Shown here: one piece after another, positions 23,689-34,101 of the stretch
Layout: each line of letters starts with the position of its first letter
How positions within the stretch are numbered: the stretch's first letter is position 1
NCBI RefSeq assembly: GCF_014490745.1
Contig: NZ_LZEU01000001.1
Span: 248,001-312,000, forward strand
Origin: Pseudomonas alcaligenes
Lineage (GTDB): Bacteria > Pseudomonadota > Gammaproteobacteria > Pseudomonadales > Pseudomonadaceae
Length of the DNA stretch: 64,000 nucleotides
Direction: 5' to 3'
The notes under the pieces: model-generated
Databases searched by the model: none
The model's input: the letters and a program-made list of their open reading frames with translations, nothing else
What the model was told of the DNA's origin: nothing
Made by a program: the position numbers and the translations under genes

Positions 23689-25947
23689 TCAGAAGTCGGT
23701 GGTGACCGAGAGGCCCGCGGTGCGCGGGTCGCCGAACATCACGGCGGCGGTCTGGAAGCCGCCCGGCAAGGTGTGGTTGCGGTATTCCTTGTCGGTCAGG
23801 TTGTTGACGTAGGCGGTGACGCGGGTGGTGTCGCCCGGCAGCTCGTAGGTGACGCGCGCGTTGCCCAGGGTGTAGCCGCCGCTACGCATGTTCTGGCTCT
23901 GGTCGTTGGAGAAGAAGTACTGGCGGCTGCGGGTGTTCCAGTCGGTGCCGAGCACCACGGCGCCGCCGACGTCCAGCGGGATGCGGTAGTCGGCGCCGAG
24001 TACCGCCGAGACGTTCGGCGCGCGGACGAACTTGTTGCCCGAGTAGTCGTTGCTGCCGGAGGTGTAGTCGGTGAACTCGGTGTGCAGCAGGCCGAGGGCG
24101 AAGTTCAGGTGCAGGTTTTCCACCGGGATGGCTTCCAGCTCGAACTCGGCGCCGTAGGCCTCGCCCTGGGCACCATTGGCCAGCCGCGACACGGTCTGGT
24201 TGTTCACTGCGGTCACGATGTTCAGCTGGATGTCTTCGTAGTCGTAGTAGAAGACGCTGGCGTTGGCGTTGAGGCGGCCGTCCAGCCATTCCGACTTGAG
24301 GCCCAGCTCGTACGAGGTGAGGTACTCCGGATCCACCGTGGCCACGGTTGCCTGGCTCACCGCGTTGGTGTTGTAGCCACCGGAGCGGAAGCCATAGGCG
24401 TAGCGGAAGTACACCCGGGCGTTGTCCGAGACGCGGTATTCCGGGGTCAGGTCGTAGGTGTAGTCGCTCCAGGTATTCTCCTCGTCCTGGGTGGCGTTGA
24501 CCCGCAGCGGCGAGGTGACGTTGCCGACCTGCCACCAGTCGTCGCCGGCGAAGTTGGCGGCGCCCTGGTTCTGCAGGCGGCGCAGGTCGATGTCCTTGGT
24601 CTCGCGGGTCCAGCGCAGGCCGGCGGTGAGGCTGAAGTCATCGGTGAAGTTGTAGGTGCTGCTGCCGAACAGCGCGTAGCTCTCGGTGCCCTGGTTGAAG
24701 CGGGTGTTGTTGTACGAGCGTGGGATATACGGGTTGCTCAGCGCTGCGCTGGCGTTTTCCGAGTCCAGGTCTTCGTTGAAGTAGTGGAAGCCGAGTACCC
24801 AGTTCAGGCGATCTTCGCGCGGCGAGGCGAGGCGGAACTCCTGCGACCACTGCTTGCTGTCGGCGTAGCTGTAGCTGCGCTGCAGTTCCAGCGGGGTGTT
24901 GTCGCTGTCGGTCAGGCCGTCGCGCTTGAAGTGCTCGAAGGCGCTGATCGAGGTCAGCTCCAGGTCGCCGAGCTGCCAGACCAGGTTGAGGTTGGTGCCG
25001 GCCTGGTCGATGTCCGCTTCGTACTTGGCGTTGAAGTTGGCTTTGCCCTGTTCGGGATCGATATGGTAGCCGAAGGCATTCTTGCCCCCCGGCCGCAGGC
25101 CGTAGCTGACCGTGCCGTAGCTGGCGGTGTCGTGGTAGCTGCGCGCATGCAGGTTGAGGTTGGCGTCCAGGGTGTCGGACAGCCGCGCGGCGAACTGCAG
25201 GCGTACGGCATCGTCTTCCAGTGCACCTTCGTCGTTGTCGTCGTTGAGGTTCTCGACATAGCCGTCGCGGCCCTGGTGACGGAACGACACACGGGCGGCC
25301 AGGCGCTCGTCGACCAGCGCATCGCTCACCGCGCCCTCGACCACGCGATTGGCGTAGTCACCGACGTCGACCTTGAAGTAGCCATCGGGATCGAAGGTCG
25401 GGCGGCGCGAAATGAAGTTGATCGCGCCAGCCGTGGTGTTCTTGCCCCACAGCGTGCCCTGCGGGCCGCGCAGCACTTCGACGCGCTCCTGGTCGAAGAG
25501 GGGGAAGCCCGTGGCGCTGATGTTGGCGATGTACACGTCGTCGACATAGATGCCCACCGGGCTGACGGTATTGGCGCCCTGGTCGCCGGTGCCGAGGCCG
25601 CGAATCCACCAGCGCGGGCGGCCGTGGCCGTCGGTGGTGCCGGCGGAGGCGTTGGGAATGTAGCGGGTCACTTCGTTGGCCGACTGCAGCGAGTCGTCGC
25701 GGATCTTGTCGCCGCTGAGCACGGAGATCGGTGCCGGTACTTCCTGCACGCTTTCTTCGCGCTTCTGTGCGGTCACCACCACCTTGGCCAGGGTCGGTGA
25801 GCTGCTTTGCTCGCTGCCGTCTTGCTCGGCACTCTGTGTGCTGGCCGGCGCTGTTGCGTCGGCGGCGTAGCCCTGGCTCAGGTACAGACTGGCCAGCCCG
25901 CCCAGCCCCCAGGCGATGGCGACGGAAAGTGTGGTGCGTTTGAACAT
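23689..25947 (-). CDS. TonB-dependent outer-membrane receptor of the organosulfur region
   Basis: TonB-dependent transporter, 752 residues. Signal peptide of about 28 residues (ending QGYA), then an acidic linker and the plug domain beginning LAKVVVTAQKREESVQEVP, with WIRGLGTGDQGANTVSPVG and VLRGPQGTLWGKNTTAG as plug landmarks. A 22-strand barrel pattern follows, ending SVTTDF. Only two methionines remain in the mature part and no cysteine. Start ATG 25947 is chosen because the signal peptide begins there; the open frame continues to 26049. Co-transcription with the binding-protein gene and a sigma-54 promoter upstream suggest uptake of a large or scarce sulfur compound instead of iron. Confidence 0.82.
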   Translation of the reverse strand: MFKRTTLSVAIAWGLGGLASLYLSQGYAADATAPASTQSAEQDGSEQSSSPTLAKVVVTAQKREESVQEVPAPISVLSGDKIRDDSLQSANEVTRYIPNASAGTTDGHGRPRWWIRGLGTGDQGANTVSPVGIYVDDVYIANISATGFPLFDQERVEVLRGPQGTLWGKNTTAGAINFISRRPTFDPDGYFKVDVGDYANRVVEGAVSDALVDERLAARVSFRHQGRDGYVENLNDDNDEGALEDDAVRLQFAARLSDTLDANLNLHARSYHDTASYGTVSYGLRPGGKNAFGYHIDPEQGKANFNAKYEADIDQAGTNLNLVWQLGDLELTSISAFEHFKRDGLTDSDNTPLELQRSYSYADSKQWSQEFRLASPREDRLNWVLGFHYFNEDLDSENASAALSNPYIPRSYNNTRFNQGTESYALFGSSTYNFTDDFSLTAGLRWTRETKDIDLRRLQNQGAANFAGDDWWQVGNVTSPLRVNATQDEENTWSDYTYDLTPEYRVSDNARVYFRYAYGFRSGGYNTNAVSQATVATVDPEYLTSYELGLKSEWLDGRLNANASVFYYDYEDIQLNIVTAVNNQTVSRLANGAQGEAYGAEFELEAIPVENLHLNFALGLLHTEFTDYTSGSNDYSGNKFVRAPNVSAVLGADYRIPLDVGGAVVLGTDWNTRSRQYFFSNDQSQNMRSGGYTLGNARVTYELPGDTTRVTAYVNNLTDKEYRNHTLPGGFQTAAVMFGDPRTAGLSVTTDF

Positions 25948-26083
25948 GTTGCCCCCAATTGCGGATAGGACGCAGCGCTGGCCGGTGATCCGGCGGCGGC
26001 GTCGAACGATTCGTGTCGGTAGATGCGTTGCGCTGGTGTGCTGGCTCACGCGGGCGGCCTCTCATGGGCCGTATGACGCTATC

Positions 26084-26098
26084 GCAACAACCGTACCG
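26084..26098 (-). promoter_or_regulatory. Sigma-54 (-24/-12) promoter of the TonB-receptor operon
   Basis: On the minus strand: CGGTACGGTTGTTGC, with GG-N10-GC spacing and the TTGC -12 element. The start would be near 26072, about 125 nt before the receptor ATG. A dyad CAGCAG-N3-CTGCTG at 26198-26212 is centred about 133 nt upstream, within the usual range of activator sites. The match at -24 is less perfect than at 21222-21237. Confidence 0.6.
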
Positions 26099-26104
26099 AG
26101 TCGG

Positions 26105-26353
26105 GTTATGGGCTTTTATTGTTTTTATCTACATGATTTTTAAGGATTTATATTCCTGTGGCGGCATTTTTTGCGTGCTTGTCGGGGTCTGCTCAGGCAG
26201 CAGTCGCTGCTGAACGATTGCTGCCAGGGAAGCAGTCCATGGTGGGAATTCGACATATCTCCGTATGGAATATGTAAATGATTAATTATGATTTTTTAAT
26301 TATAAAAATATCGGCCACTATCCCGGCGACTGCCTATCAATGGATCTGCCGAC
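26105..26353. promoter_or_regulatory. Divergent control region, TonB receptor / SfnR-like regulator
   Basis: Remainder of a 406-bp gene-free stretch. AT-rich blocks at 26105-26160 and 26255-26315 include the octamer GGAATATG (26267-26274) shared with the tcyJ and rhodanese upstream regions. No Shine-Dalgarno of note precedes ATG 26354. Confidence 0.4.
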
Positions 26354-27430
<1,077 letters not shown>

Positions 27431-27443
27431 CGAGGCCTAACCT

Positions 27444-27482
27444 GAAGCCCCCGGTCGCTGGATGCGGCCGGGGGCTTTTTTG
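27444..27482 (+). terminator. Terminator after the SfnR-like gene
   Basis: Stem AAGCCCCCGG / CCGGGGGCTT with a loop of about a dozen nt, followed by a T-run; 15 nt after the stop. Confidence 0.88.
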
Positions 27483-27512
27483 TGGCCGGCAATCGGGCGT
27501 TGGGCTAGCGCA

Positions 27513-27640
27513 GACCGGCACATCAACGAGGATGGTCGCGCGCTGCATCACCCGGTGCACCGGACGGTTGTCCCAGAAGACCATGTCGTTGCCCGGCCAG
27601 CGCCAGCGCATGCTGAATTGCGGGCCACTGATTGCCGGGC
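27513..27640 (-). pseudogene. 3' relic of a TauD-type dioxygenase gene
   Basis: The minus strand encodes a piece matching the C-terminus of the intact TauD at 33207-34040: [20 protein letters not shown] then [15 protein letters not shown], against [20 protein letters not shown] and [15 protein letters not shown]. About a dozen residues between the two pieces are missing, including the distal metal-binding histidine (TQHYA in TauD), and the stop codon is lost (TGA to TGC). No upstream part of the gene remains. This is a degraded duplicate. Confidence 0.75.
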
Positions 27641-27714
27641 CTAGCGCAGTATTAGACTAGGGCCAAACGCTACGCTGTTAGCGGCTCGGCCCACTCTGCA
27701 GACTGGCGGTGATC

Positions 27715-28629
27715 GTGGACAGGTTTCAGGAAATGAAGGTGTTGTTGGCGGTCGCGGAAGCGGAAAGCTTTGCCGGGGGCGCCAAGCTGATGGGTATGTC
27801 GCCTCCGAGCGTGACGCGGGTGATCGCGGGGCTGGAAAATCGCCTCGGCACCCTGCTGCTGGCCCGTAGCACGCGCAGTCTGCGCCTGACCGAGGCGGGC
27901 CGGCGCTATGTGGAGGACTGCAAGCGCATCCTGCTCGACCTGGAGGAAGCCGACGAGCTGGCCGCCGGCAGCAGCAGTCGTGTGCGCGGCAACCTGAGCG
28001 TGACGGCGCCAGTGATGTTCGGCGAGTTGTTCCTGATTCCGCTGATCACCGAATACCTCGCAGAGCACCCGGAGGTGTCGATCAACGCCCTCCTGGTGGA
28101 TCGCCTGGTGAGCATGGTCGACGAGGGCCTGGACGTGGCGGTGCGCATCGGCAAGCTGCCCGACAGCGGCCTGCAGGCGATCCGGGTGGGCGCCATCCGC
28201 CCGGTGATCTGCGCCGCTCCGGCCTTTCTCGACCGCGTTGGCCGACCCCAGGCGCCCAAGGATGTGCTGAGCGCGCCCATCGTCATGTCGTCGGCCAGCA
28301 GCCTGCTCACCGACTGGCAGTTCAACGGCGTGCAGGGTGCTCTCACCCTGCACCCCAAGCCGCGCTTGCTGGTCAGCTCCAACCAGGCCGCAATCAATGC
28401 CGCGCGCATGGGCTGGGGGCTGACGCGGGTGCTGTCGTACCAGGTCGCCGAGCTGGTGGCCAAGGGCGAGTTGGAGATCGTCCTCGAGGACTACGAAACC
28501 GCGGCGCTGCCGGTGCACGTGCTGTACCAGGGCGACAGGCGCATTTCGGCCAAGGTGCGTACCTTCGTCGACTTCTGCACCCAGCGCTTCCAGCAGGATC
28601 CGGCGTTGCAGTCGGCGACGGTGGCCTGA
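27715..28629 (+). CDS. LysR-type transcriptional regulator (first of a tandem pair)
   Basis: LysR-family regulator of about 304 residues. The winged helix-turn-helix is at the N-terminus (ESFAGGAKLMGMSPPSVTRV, then LENRLGTLLLARSTRSLRLT). The inducer-binding domain follows from about residue 90, with GLDVAVRIGKLPDSGLQAI typical of the group that includes DsdC/PA-type repressors. The start is probably GTG 27715 (VDRFQEM); GTG 27709 and ATG 27733 are alternatives. It is followed after 3 nt by a second LysR gene, so the two are co-expressed. Its targets may be the GST and reductase genes downstream. Confidence 0.83.
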   Translation: MDRFQEMKVLLAVAEAESFAGGAKLMGMSPPSVTRVIAGLENRLGTLLLARSTRSLRLTEAGRRYVEDCKRILLDLEEADELAAGSSSRVRGNLSVTAPVMFGELFLIPLITEYLAEHPEVSINALLVDRLVSMVDEGLDVAVRIGKLPDSGLQAIRVGAIRPVICAAPAFLDRVGRPQAPKDVLSAPIVMSSASSLLTDWQFNGVQGALTLHPKPRLLVSSNQAAINAARMGWGLTRVLSYQVAELVAKGELEIVLEDYETAALPVHVLYQGDRRISAKVRTFVDFCTQRFQQDPALQSATVA

Positions 28630-28632
28630 GGC

Positions 28633-29535
28633 ATGAGCCGCTACCGGCAGATGCAGGTGTTCGATGCCGTGGTGCAGGCCGGCAGCCTGGCCGCCGCCGC
28701 GCGCCAGCAGGAACTGTCGGTGGCGACCATCATGCGCACCATCGACGCGCTGGAGGCACGCCTGAATTCCACCCTGCTGATTCGCGGGCCGCGCGGGGTG
28801 AGCCTGAGCCCTGCCGGCGAGCAGTTCGCCCTGAGCTGCCGGCAGATCCTCGAACAGACCGAGCAGGCCGAACGCTCGGCGGCCGGTGTGCACGCCTGCT
28901 CGGGCGGACAGCTGACGCTGGCGCTGCCATTGCTGATGGAGCACCAGGTGCTCACGCCTATCGCGCTTGCCTACCTCGACGCCTTCCCCGACGTGCAGCT
29001 GGCCACCCGCGCCAGCCACGGCACGCCCAGGCTGCTGGAGGAGGGCATCGATGTGGCGCTGGTGGTCGGCCAGCTGGCCAACTCCTCCGAGTTTGCCCAG
29101 TCCCTCGGTGAGGTGCGGCCGATCATCTGCGCTGCACCCGGCTACCTGGCCCAGTGGGGCCAGCCGCAGACCCCGGACGACCTCAAGGCCCACCGTGCGG
29201 TGGTCGCCTCGGCTCCCGGCTACGACGCGCCCTGGCAGTTCCGTTGCGAGCGCAACACGCGCCAGGTCAAACCCAGGCCGGTGCTGACCTGCACCACCCA
29301 GCGCGCGGCCATCCACGCTGCCGTCCTGGGCCTGGGGCTGATCCGCTGCATGAGCTACGAAGCCCATGCCGAGCTGCAGAGCGGCCTGCTCGAGCCGGTG
29401 CTGCAGCCCTTCGCCAGCGCCGGCGTGCCGGCGCAGCTGATCTACCGCCACGGCCGCCGCGCCGAGGCGCGGGTGCGCAGCTTCATCGACTTCGCTACGC
29501 CACGGCTGCGCGCCCACCCCGCCTTCTGCGGCTGA
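28633..29535 (+). CDS. LysR-type transcriptional regulator (second of a tandem pair)
   Basis: LysR-family protein of 300 residues, similar in layout to its neighbour. The helix-turn-helix region is [20 protein letters not shown], followed by [20 protein letters not shown]. The inducer domain contains [20 protein letters not shown]. The TGA of the first gene and this ATG are 3 nt apart, implying translational coupling and perhaps hetero-oligomers. The 150 bp to the GST gene contain the likely shared promoter. Effector unknown. Confidence 0.83.
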   Translation: MSRYRQMQVFDAVVQAGSLAAAARQQELSVATIMRTIDALEARLNSTLLIRGPRGVSLSPAGEQFALSCRQILEQTEQAERSAAGVHACSGGQLTLALPLLMEHQVLTPIALAYLDAFPDVQLATRASHGTPRLLEEGIDVALVVGQLANSSEFAQSLGEVRPIICAAPGYLAQWGQPQTPDDLKAHRAVVASAPGYDAPWQFRCERNTRQVKPRPVLTCTTQRAAIHAAVLGLGLIRCMSYEAHAELQSGLLEPVLQPFASAGVPAQLIYRHGRRAEARVRSFIDFATPRLRAHPAFCG

Positions 29536-29684
29536 CGTACCCGCGCCACTCTTTCAGAAAACGGAATTATGGATTGCCCAGCGTGGTGATTCTGCTTGCC
29601 CCTGCATGGGCGCAGCATGGCTCCAACAGCGCAACACCCCCGCACAGTGCGCTGACCACTCACACAAGTAACGGAGCCACGATC

Positions 29685-30311
29685 ATGACCAACGCCATCA
29701 AACTCTACCGCCACCCGCTGTCCGGCCACGCCCATCGCGTCGAGCTGATGCTCTCGCTGCTCAACCTGCCCACCGAGCTGGTGTTCGTCGACCTGGCCAA
29801 CGGTGCGCACAAGAAGGCCGAGTTCCTGGCCATCAACGCCTTCGGCCAGGTGCCGGTGATCGATGACAACGGCACCCTGCTCAGCGACTCCAACGCGATC
29901 CTGGTCTACCTGGCCAAGCGCTACGGCAGCGGCAGCTGGCAGCTCAATGACCCGCTGCACGAGGCACGCGTACAGCGCTGGCTGTCGGTCGCCGCCGGTC
30001 AGGTTGCCTACGGCCCGGCAGCTGCACGACTGATCACGGTGTTCGGCGCGTCCTTCAATGCCGACGAGGTGATCACCCGTGCTCATGCCCTGCTCAAGGT
30101 GATGGAGACCGAGCTGGCGGCCAGCCCGTTTCTCGCCGGCAGCGAGCCGAGCATCGCCGATGTCGCCAACTACAGTTACATCGCCCATGCCCCGGAAGGC
30201 AACGTCTCGCTGGAGGCCTACCCGAACGTGCGTGCCTGGCTGCAACGCATCGAAGCCCTGCCTGGTTTCGTGCCGATGCAACGCACCGCCGCAGGTCTGC
30301 AAGCCAGCTGA
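29685..30311 (+). CDS. Glutathione S-transferase family protein
   Basis: GST of 208 residues: thioredoxin-like N-terminal domain ([20 protein letters not shown], and [20 protein letters not shown] with the SNA glutathione site) and an all-helical C-terminal domain ([20 protein letters not shown]). Start ATG 29685 follows ACGGAG. It is first in a gene set with a three-domain reductase and two small proteins, downstream of tandem LysR genes, which suggests a stress or xenobiotic function. No sulfur depletion is seen in its sequence. Confidence 0.83.
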   Translation: MTNAIKLYRHPLSGHAHRVELMLSLLNLPTELVFVDLANGAHKKAEFLAINAFGQVPVIDDNGTLLSDSNAILVYLAKRYGSGSWQLNDPLHEARVQRWLSVAAGQVAYGPAAARLITVFGASFNADEVITRAHALLKVMETELAASPFLAGSEPSIADVANYSYIAHAPEGNVSLEAYPNVRAWLQRIEALPGFVPMQRTAAGLQAS

Positions 30312-30362
30312 GTGTCGACCCGGCTGCCGGGTTTCCCGGCAGCCCTCTCGAGGAGCGCCGCT

Positions 30363-32417
30363 ATGGATCATCTGCCCAAGCACCGTACATCGCCCTGGCA
30401 TGCCGGTGAGCGCCAGCTGCAGGAAGCCGTGCACGCCACCGAGCGCATGGAAGTGCTCGGGCAGAAGGTCATCCGCGACTACATGCCCGACCAGCACCGC
30501 GAGTTCTACCACCAGCTGCCGTTCATGGTGGTCGGCGCGGTGGATGCCGACGGCCGTCCCTGGGCGACTCTGCTCGAAGGGCCGGAAGGCTTCGTCACCT
30601 CGGCCGATCCGCAGCACCTGTTCCTCGCCAGCCAGGCCGATCCGCAGGATCCGGCGGCCGCCGGCCTGCAGACTGGCAGCGCCATCGGCATGCTCGGCAT
30701 CGAGCTGCATACACGCCGCCGCAACCGCATCAACGGCGTGATCCAGCAGGCCTCGGCCGCAGGCTTTGCCGTGGAGGTCGAGCACTCCTACGGCAACTGC
30801 CCGAAGTACATCCAGGAACGCTCCTACACCCGTGTCACCGTGCCGGCAAACGGCAATCCGCCGCGCCAGGACTTCAGCGGCCTGGACGATTACAGCAGCG
30901 CACTGATCCGCGCCGCCGACACCTTCTTCATCGCCAGCTACGTCGAGCATGACGACCACAGCCGCTCGGTGGACGTCTCCCATCGCGGCGGCCGTGCCGG
31001 CTTCGTCAGGGTCGAAGGCAACCGCCTGACCATTCCCGACTACGCCGGCAACCTGTTCTTCAACACCCTCGGCAACCTGCAGGCCAACCCGATCGCCGGC
31101 CTGCTGTTCGTCGACTTCGCCAGCGGCAACGTGCTGCAACTCAGCGGGCGCACCGAGCTGCTGCTCGACAGCCCGCTGATCAAGGCCTTCGAAGGCGCCG
31201 AGCGGCTGTGGACGGTCGAGGTCGAGCACGTAGTAGTGCGCCCGGCCGCCGTGGGCATCCGCTGGCAGTTCCACGACTACGCCCCGACCAGCCTGGCCAC
31301 CGGCACCTGGGCGGAGACCGAGGAGCGCGTGCGCCAGTACGAGCAGCGCCGGCAATGGCAGCAATGGCGCGTGGCGCGGGTGCAGCAGGAGAGCAGCGAC
31401 ATCCGCTCGCTGTTCCTCGCCCCGCTGGACAACGCCAGCGTGACCTTCGCCGCCGGCCAGCACCTGCCGATGCGCCTGCAGGCCAGCGACGAGGCCCTGG
31501 TCAGAACCTACAGCGTCTCCAGCGCGCCATCCGACGGGCATATCCGCATCAGCGTGAAACTGCAGGGCAAGGCCTCGCGCCACCTGCACGAGGACGTCCA
31601 GGTTGGCGATCTGCTGGAGGTGCGTGCACCGCTGGGCAGCTTCACCCTGGTCGATGAAACCGAGCGGCCGGTGGTGCTGATCGGCGCCGGTGTCGGCATC
31701 ACCCCGATGGTGTCCATGGCCCGCGAGCTGGTGGCACAGAACCGCCAGCACCAGCGCGCGCGCCATATCCATCTGTTCCACAGCGCCCGCAGCCTCGCCG
31801 ACTTGCCTTTCCGCGAAGAGCTGAGCGTGCTGCAACAGCAGGCGGACGGACTCCTGCATATCCACCGCGCCCTGAGCAGCCCCGGCGCCGAGGCGCATCT
31901 CGAACGCGACTACCAGCTGGCCGGCCGCCTGAGCTTCGCCCAGGTCAAGGCGCGCCTGCCGCTGGACGACTACGACTTCTACCTGTGCGGCCCCAGCGGT
32001 TTCCTGCAGGACATGTACGACGGCCTGCGCGGTATCAACATCCCCGACCAACGCATCCACGCCGAGGCCTTCGGCCCCTCCGCCCTGCGTCGCTCGCAGA
32101 GCGAACAGCCGCCGAGCCTGGAGCAGCCGCCGGCGGCCACGCTGCCGGTGCCGGTGTACTTCTCCGCCTCGGCCACCGAGGCGCGCTGGAAGCCCGACAG
32201 CGGCAGCCTGCTGGAGCTGGCCGAAAGCCGTGGCCTGAGCCCCGAGTTCAGTTGCCGGGGCGGCTCGTGCGGCACCTGCGCCGCCAGGCTGGTCAGCGGC
32301 GCCGTGCACTACCCCAATCCGCCGGCGCAGTTGCCGGACGGCGACAAGGTGCTGATCTGCTGCGCCATACCGGCGCAAACCGAAGACAGCCCGCAACCCC
32401 TGGTGCTGGATATCTGA
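30363..32417 (+). CDS. Three-domain oxidoreductase: PNPOx-like, ferredoxin-reductase and 2Fe-2S domains
   Basis: A 684-residue fusion. An N-terminal pyridoxamine-phosphate-oxidase-like FMN domain (about 35-200, FYHQLPFMVVGAVDADGRPW) is followed by a ferredoxin-NADP reductase module (about 330-570; FAD motif RTYSVSS, NAD motif IGAGVGITPM). The C-terminal plant-type 2Fe-2S ferredoxin (about 590-684) has cluster cysteines in SCRGGSCGTC and ICCAIP. Such proteins pass electrons from NAD(P)H to an acceptor and may detoxify quinones or nitro compounds. Start ATG 30363 has AGGAG upstream. It is downstream of the GST gene on the same strand. Natural substrate unknown. Confidence 0.85.
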   Translation: MDHLPKHRTSPWHAGERQLQEAVHATERMEVLGQKVIRDYMPDQHREFYHQLPFMVVGAVDADGRPWATLLEGPEGFVTSADPQHLFLASQADPQDPAAAGLQTGSAIGMLGIELHTRRRNRINGVIQQASAAGFAVEVEHSYGNCPKYIQERSYTRVTVPANGNPPRQDFSGLDDYSSALIRAADTFFIASYVEHDDHSRSVDVSHRGGRAGFVRVEGNRLTIPDYAGNLFFNTLGNLQANPIAGLLFVDFASGNVLQLSGRTELLLDSPLIKAFEGAERLWTVEVEHVVVRPAAVGIRWQFHDYAPTSLATGTWAETEERVRQYEQRRQWQQWRVARVQQESSDIRSLFLAPLDNASVTFAAGQHLPMRLQASDEALVRTYSVSSAPSDGHIRISVKLQGKASRHLHEDVQVGDLLEVRAPLGSFTLVDETERPVVLIGAGVGITPMVSMARELVAQNRQHQRARHIHLFHSARSLADLPFREELSVLQQQADGLLHIHRALSSPGAEAHLERDYQLAGRLSFAQVKARLPLDDYDFYLCGPSGFLQDMYDGLRGINIPDQRIHAEAFGPSALRRSQSEQPPSLEQPPAATLPVPVYFSASATEARWKPDSGSLLELAESRGLSPEFSCRGGSCGTCAARLVSGAVHYPNPPAQLPDGDKVLICCAIPAQTEDSPQPLVLDI

Positions 32418-32432
32418 CGAGGAGGCCGCGAG

Positions 32433-32672
32433 ATGAACAGAACAGATTTGCGTAGCTGGGAAATGCAGCCGTCCGTGCAGTGGCACGACGCGCCCACAGC
32501 TTCGTCACCGAGCCGTGACGTCATGGAGTGGGAGGCGAACCTGCTGCTGCCGCAGATGGCCGCCGCGCTGGAACACCCCTGCGCCGCCGTATCGGCCAAC
32601 CGCCTGCTCAGCCTGTGGCGCGCGCTGCGCACGGGCATTCGTCAGCCAGTCGCCGGCGCGGCGCGCCACTGA
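32433..32672 (+). CDS. Small hypothetical protein after the three-domain reductase
   Basis: A 79-residue open frame (MNRTDLRSWEMQPSVQWHDA) with a good Shine-Dalgarno (GAGGAG) 15 nt after the reductase stop and 36 nt before the next gene. Two tryptophans and a helix-like C-terminal half (AANRLLSLWRALRTGI type sequence) give it some protein character. I recognise no family. It is supported mainly by position and ribosome-binding site. Confidence 0.45.
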   Translation: MNRTDLRSWEMQPSVQWHDAPTASSPSRDVMEWEANLLLPQMAAALEHPCAAVSANRLLSLWRALRTGIRQPVAGAARH

Positions 32673-32708
32673 ACGCCCCCAATCCCCTTCGCCAACAGGA
32701 GCAAATCC

Positions 32709-33185
32709 ATGTCCACGCCCGAAATCCGCCAACCAGTGCCGCCCTTTACCCGCGAGACCGCCATCCAAAAAGTGCGCATGGCCGAGGACGGCTGGAACAG
32801 CCGCGATGCGGCCAAGGTGGCGCTGGCCTATACCGCCGACACCAAGTGGCGCAACCGCGCGGAGTTCGCCAGCAGCCGCGCCGAGGCGCAGGCGTTCCTC
32901 AGCCGCAAGTGGAACAAGGAGCTGGAGTACCGCCTGATCAAGGAGCTGTGGGCCTTCAGCGAGAACCGCATCGCCGTGCGCTACGCCTATGAATGGCACG
33001 ACGACTCCGGCAACTGGTTCCGTTCCTACGGCAACGAGAACTGGGAGTTCGCCGACAACGGCCTGATGGCCCACCGCTTCGCCTGCATCAACGACCTGCC
33101 CATCAGCGAGGCCGAGCGCAAGTTCCGCTGGCCGCTGGGCCGCCGCCCGGACGACCATCCGGGGCTGTCGGAGCTGGGGCTGTAA
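32709..33185 (+). CDS. DUF1348 / NTF2-like protein
   Basis: A 158-residue protein of the nuclear-transport-factor-2-like DUF1348 group: [20 protein letters not shown] at the start, [20 protein letters not shown] in the middle and [17 protein letters not shown] at the end. The fold forms a cone-shaped pocket for small molecules. No catalytic residues are assigned for this subgroup. It closes the LysR-GST-reductase gene set; the next gene is on the opposite strand. Confidence 0.83.
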   Translation: MSTPEIRQPVPPFTRETAIQKVRMAEDGWNSRDAAKVALAYTADTKWRNRAEFASSRAEAQAFLSRKWNKELEYRLIKELWAFSENRIAVRYAYEWHDDSGNWFRSYGNENWEFADNGLMAHRFACINDLPISEAERKFRWPLGRRPDDHPGLSELGL

Positions 33186-33206
33186 CGTCCGCCTGAGGAT
33201 GGCCGG

Positions 33207-34040
33207 TCAGACCGGCACATCCCCCAGGATGGTGGCTCGGTGCATCACCCGGCGGGCCGGGCGGTAGTCGTCGACCGCGTAGTGCTGGGTGATGCGGTTG
33301 TCCCAGAAGGCCACGTCGTTTTCCTGCCAGCGCCAGCGGATGGTGAACTCCGGGCGGGTGCTGTGGGCGAACAGGAAGCGCAGCAGGGCATCGCTTTCCG
33401 CCGCCTCCAGCTCGTTGATGCGGTTGGTGAAGCCGTCGTTGACGAACAGCCCCTTGCGCCCGGTGACCGGGTGGGTGCGCACCACCGGGTGGATCACCGG
33501 CGGATGGGTGCGTTGCACTTCGTGGTAGTGGGCCAGGGCTTCGGGGGTGTTGCCGAAGCGCTCCAAGGGGAAGGAACGGGTGAAGTCGTGGGTGGCGGTA
33601 AGGCCGTCGAGCAGCTGCTGCAGGGGCTTGGACAATGCCTCGTAGGCCGCGCTGCTGCTGGCCCACAGGGTGTCGCCGCCATAGGCCGGCAGCTGCTTGG
33701 CGGCCAGCACGGCGCCGAGCGCCGGGGTCGGCAGGAAGGTCACGTCGGTATGCCAGATGGCGTTGTCGCGCACGTCGGTGACGGCGGTATCGAGCACCAG
33801 CACTTCCGGCTGCTCGGGGATGTTCGGATAGAGCGGGTGGATATGCAGATCGCCGAACTGCGCGGCGAAGCGCGCCTGCTGTTGCGGCTCGATCGGCTGG
33901 GCGCGGAAGAACAGTACCTGGTGGGCCAGCAGGGCCTGTTCGATGGCCTGCTGGTTGGCGTCGGTGAGCGGCTGGCGCAGGTCGATGCCGCCGACTATGG
34001 CACCCAGGGAGGGGCTCAGGGGAGTGATGTTCAGGGTCAT
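33207..34040 (-). CDS. tauD: Taurine dioxygenase TauD
   Basis: Fe(II)/2-oxoglutarate-dependent oxygenase that hydroxylates taurine, giving sulfite and aminoacetaldehyde. The 277-residue product is of family length. The metal triad is His97 and Asp99 (IWHTDVTF) and about His253 ([11 protein letters not shown]); the 2-oxoglutarate arginine is in MHRATILGD. It has one methionine beyond Met1 and no cysteine. It is last in tauA-tauA-tauB-tauC-tauD, 61 nt after tauC. A degraded copy of its 3' end lies at 27513-27640. Confidence 0.92.
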   Translation of the reverse strand: MTLNITPLSPSLGAIVGGIDLRQPLTDANQQAIEQALLAHQVLFFRAQPIEPQQQARFAAQFGDLHIHPLYPNIPEQPEVLVLDTAVTDVRDNAIWHTDVTFLPTPALGAVLAAKQLPAYGGDTLWASSSAAYEALSKPLQQLLDGLTATHDFTRSFPLERFGNTPEALAHYHEVQRTHPPVIHPVVRTHPVTGRKGLFVNDGFTNRINELEAAESDALLRFLFAHSTRPEFTIRWRWQENDVAFWDNRITQHYAVDDYRPARRVMHRATILGDVPV

Positions 34041-34101
34041 GACTAAATCTCACGGCTAGGTGCGGGAGCCGGCAGGCCGGCCACCACGAAACGAGGGCGG
34101 G

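Noticed and set aside
23524..25800. Long plus-strand open frame of about 758 codons
   Set aside because: Antisense to the TonB-dependent receptor; low-complexity Val/Gly/Ala-rich translation without recognisable motifs.
29442..32486. Very long open frame on the minus strand (over 1000 codons)
   Set aside because: It lies opposite the LysR, GST and reductase genes, which have clear domains. GC-rich codon use leaves few stops on the opposite strand, and the translation shows no family features.
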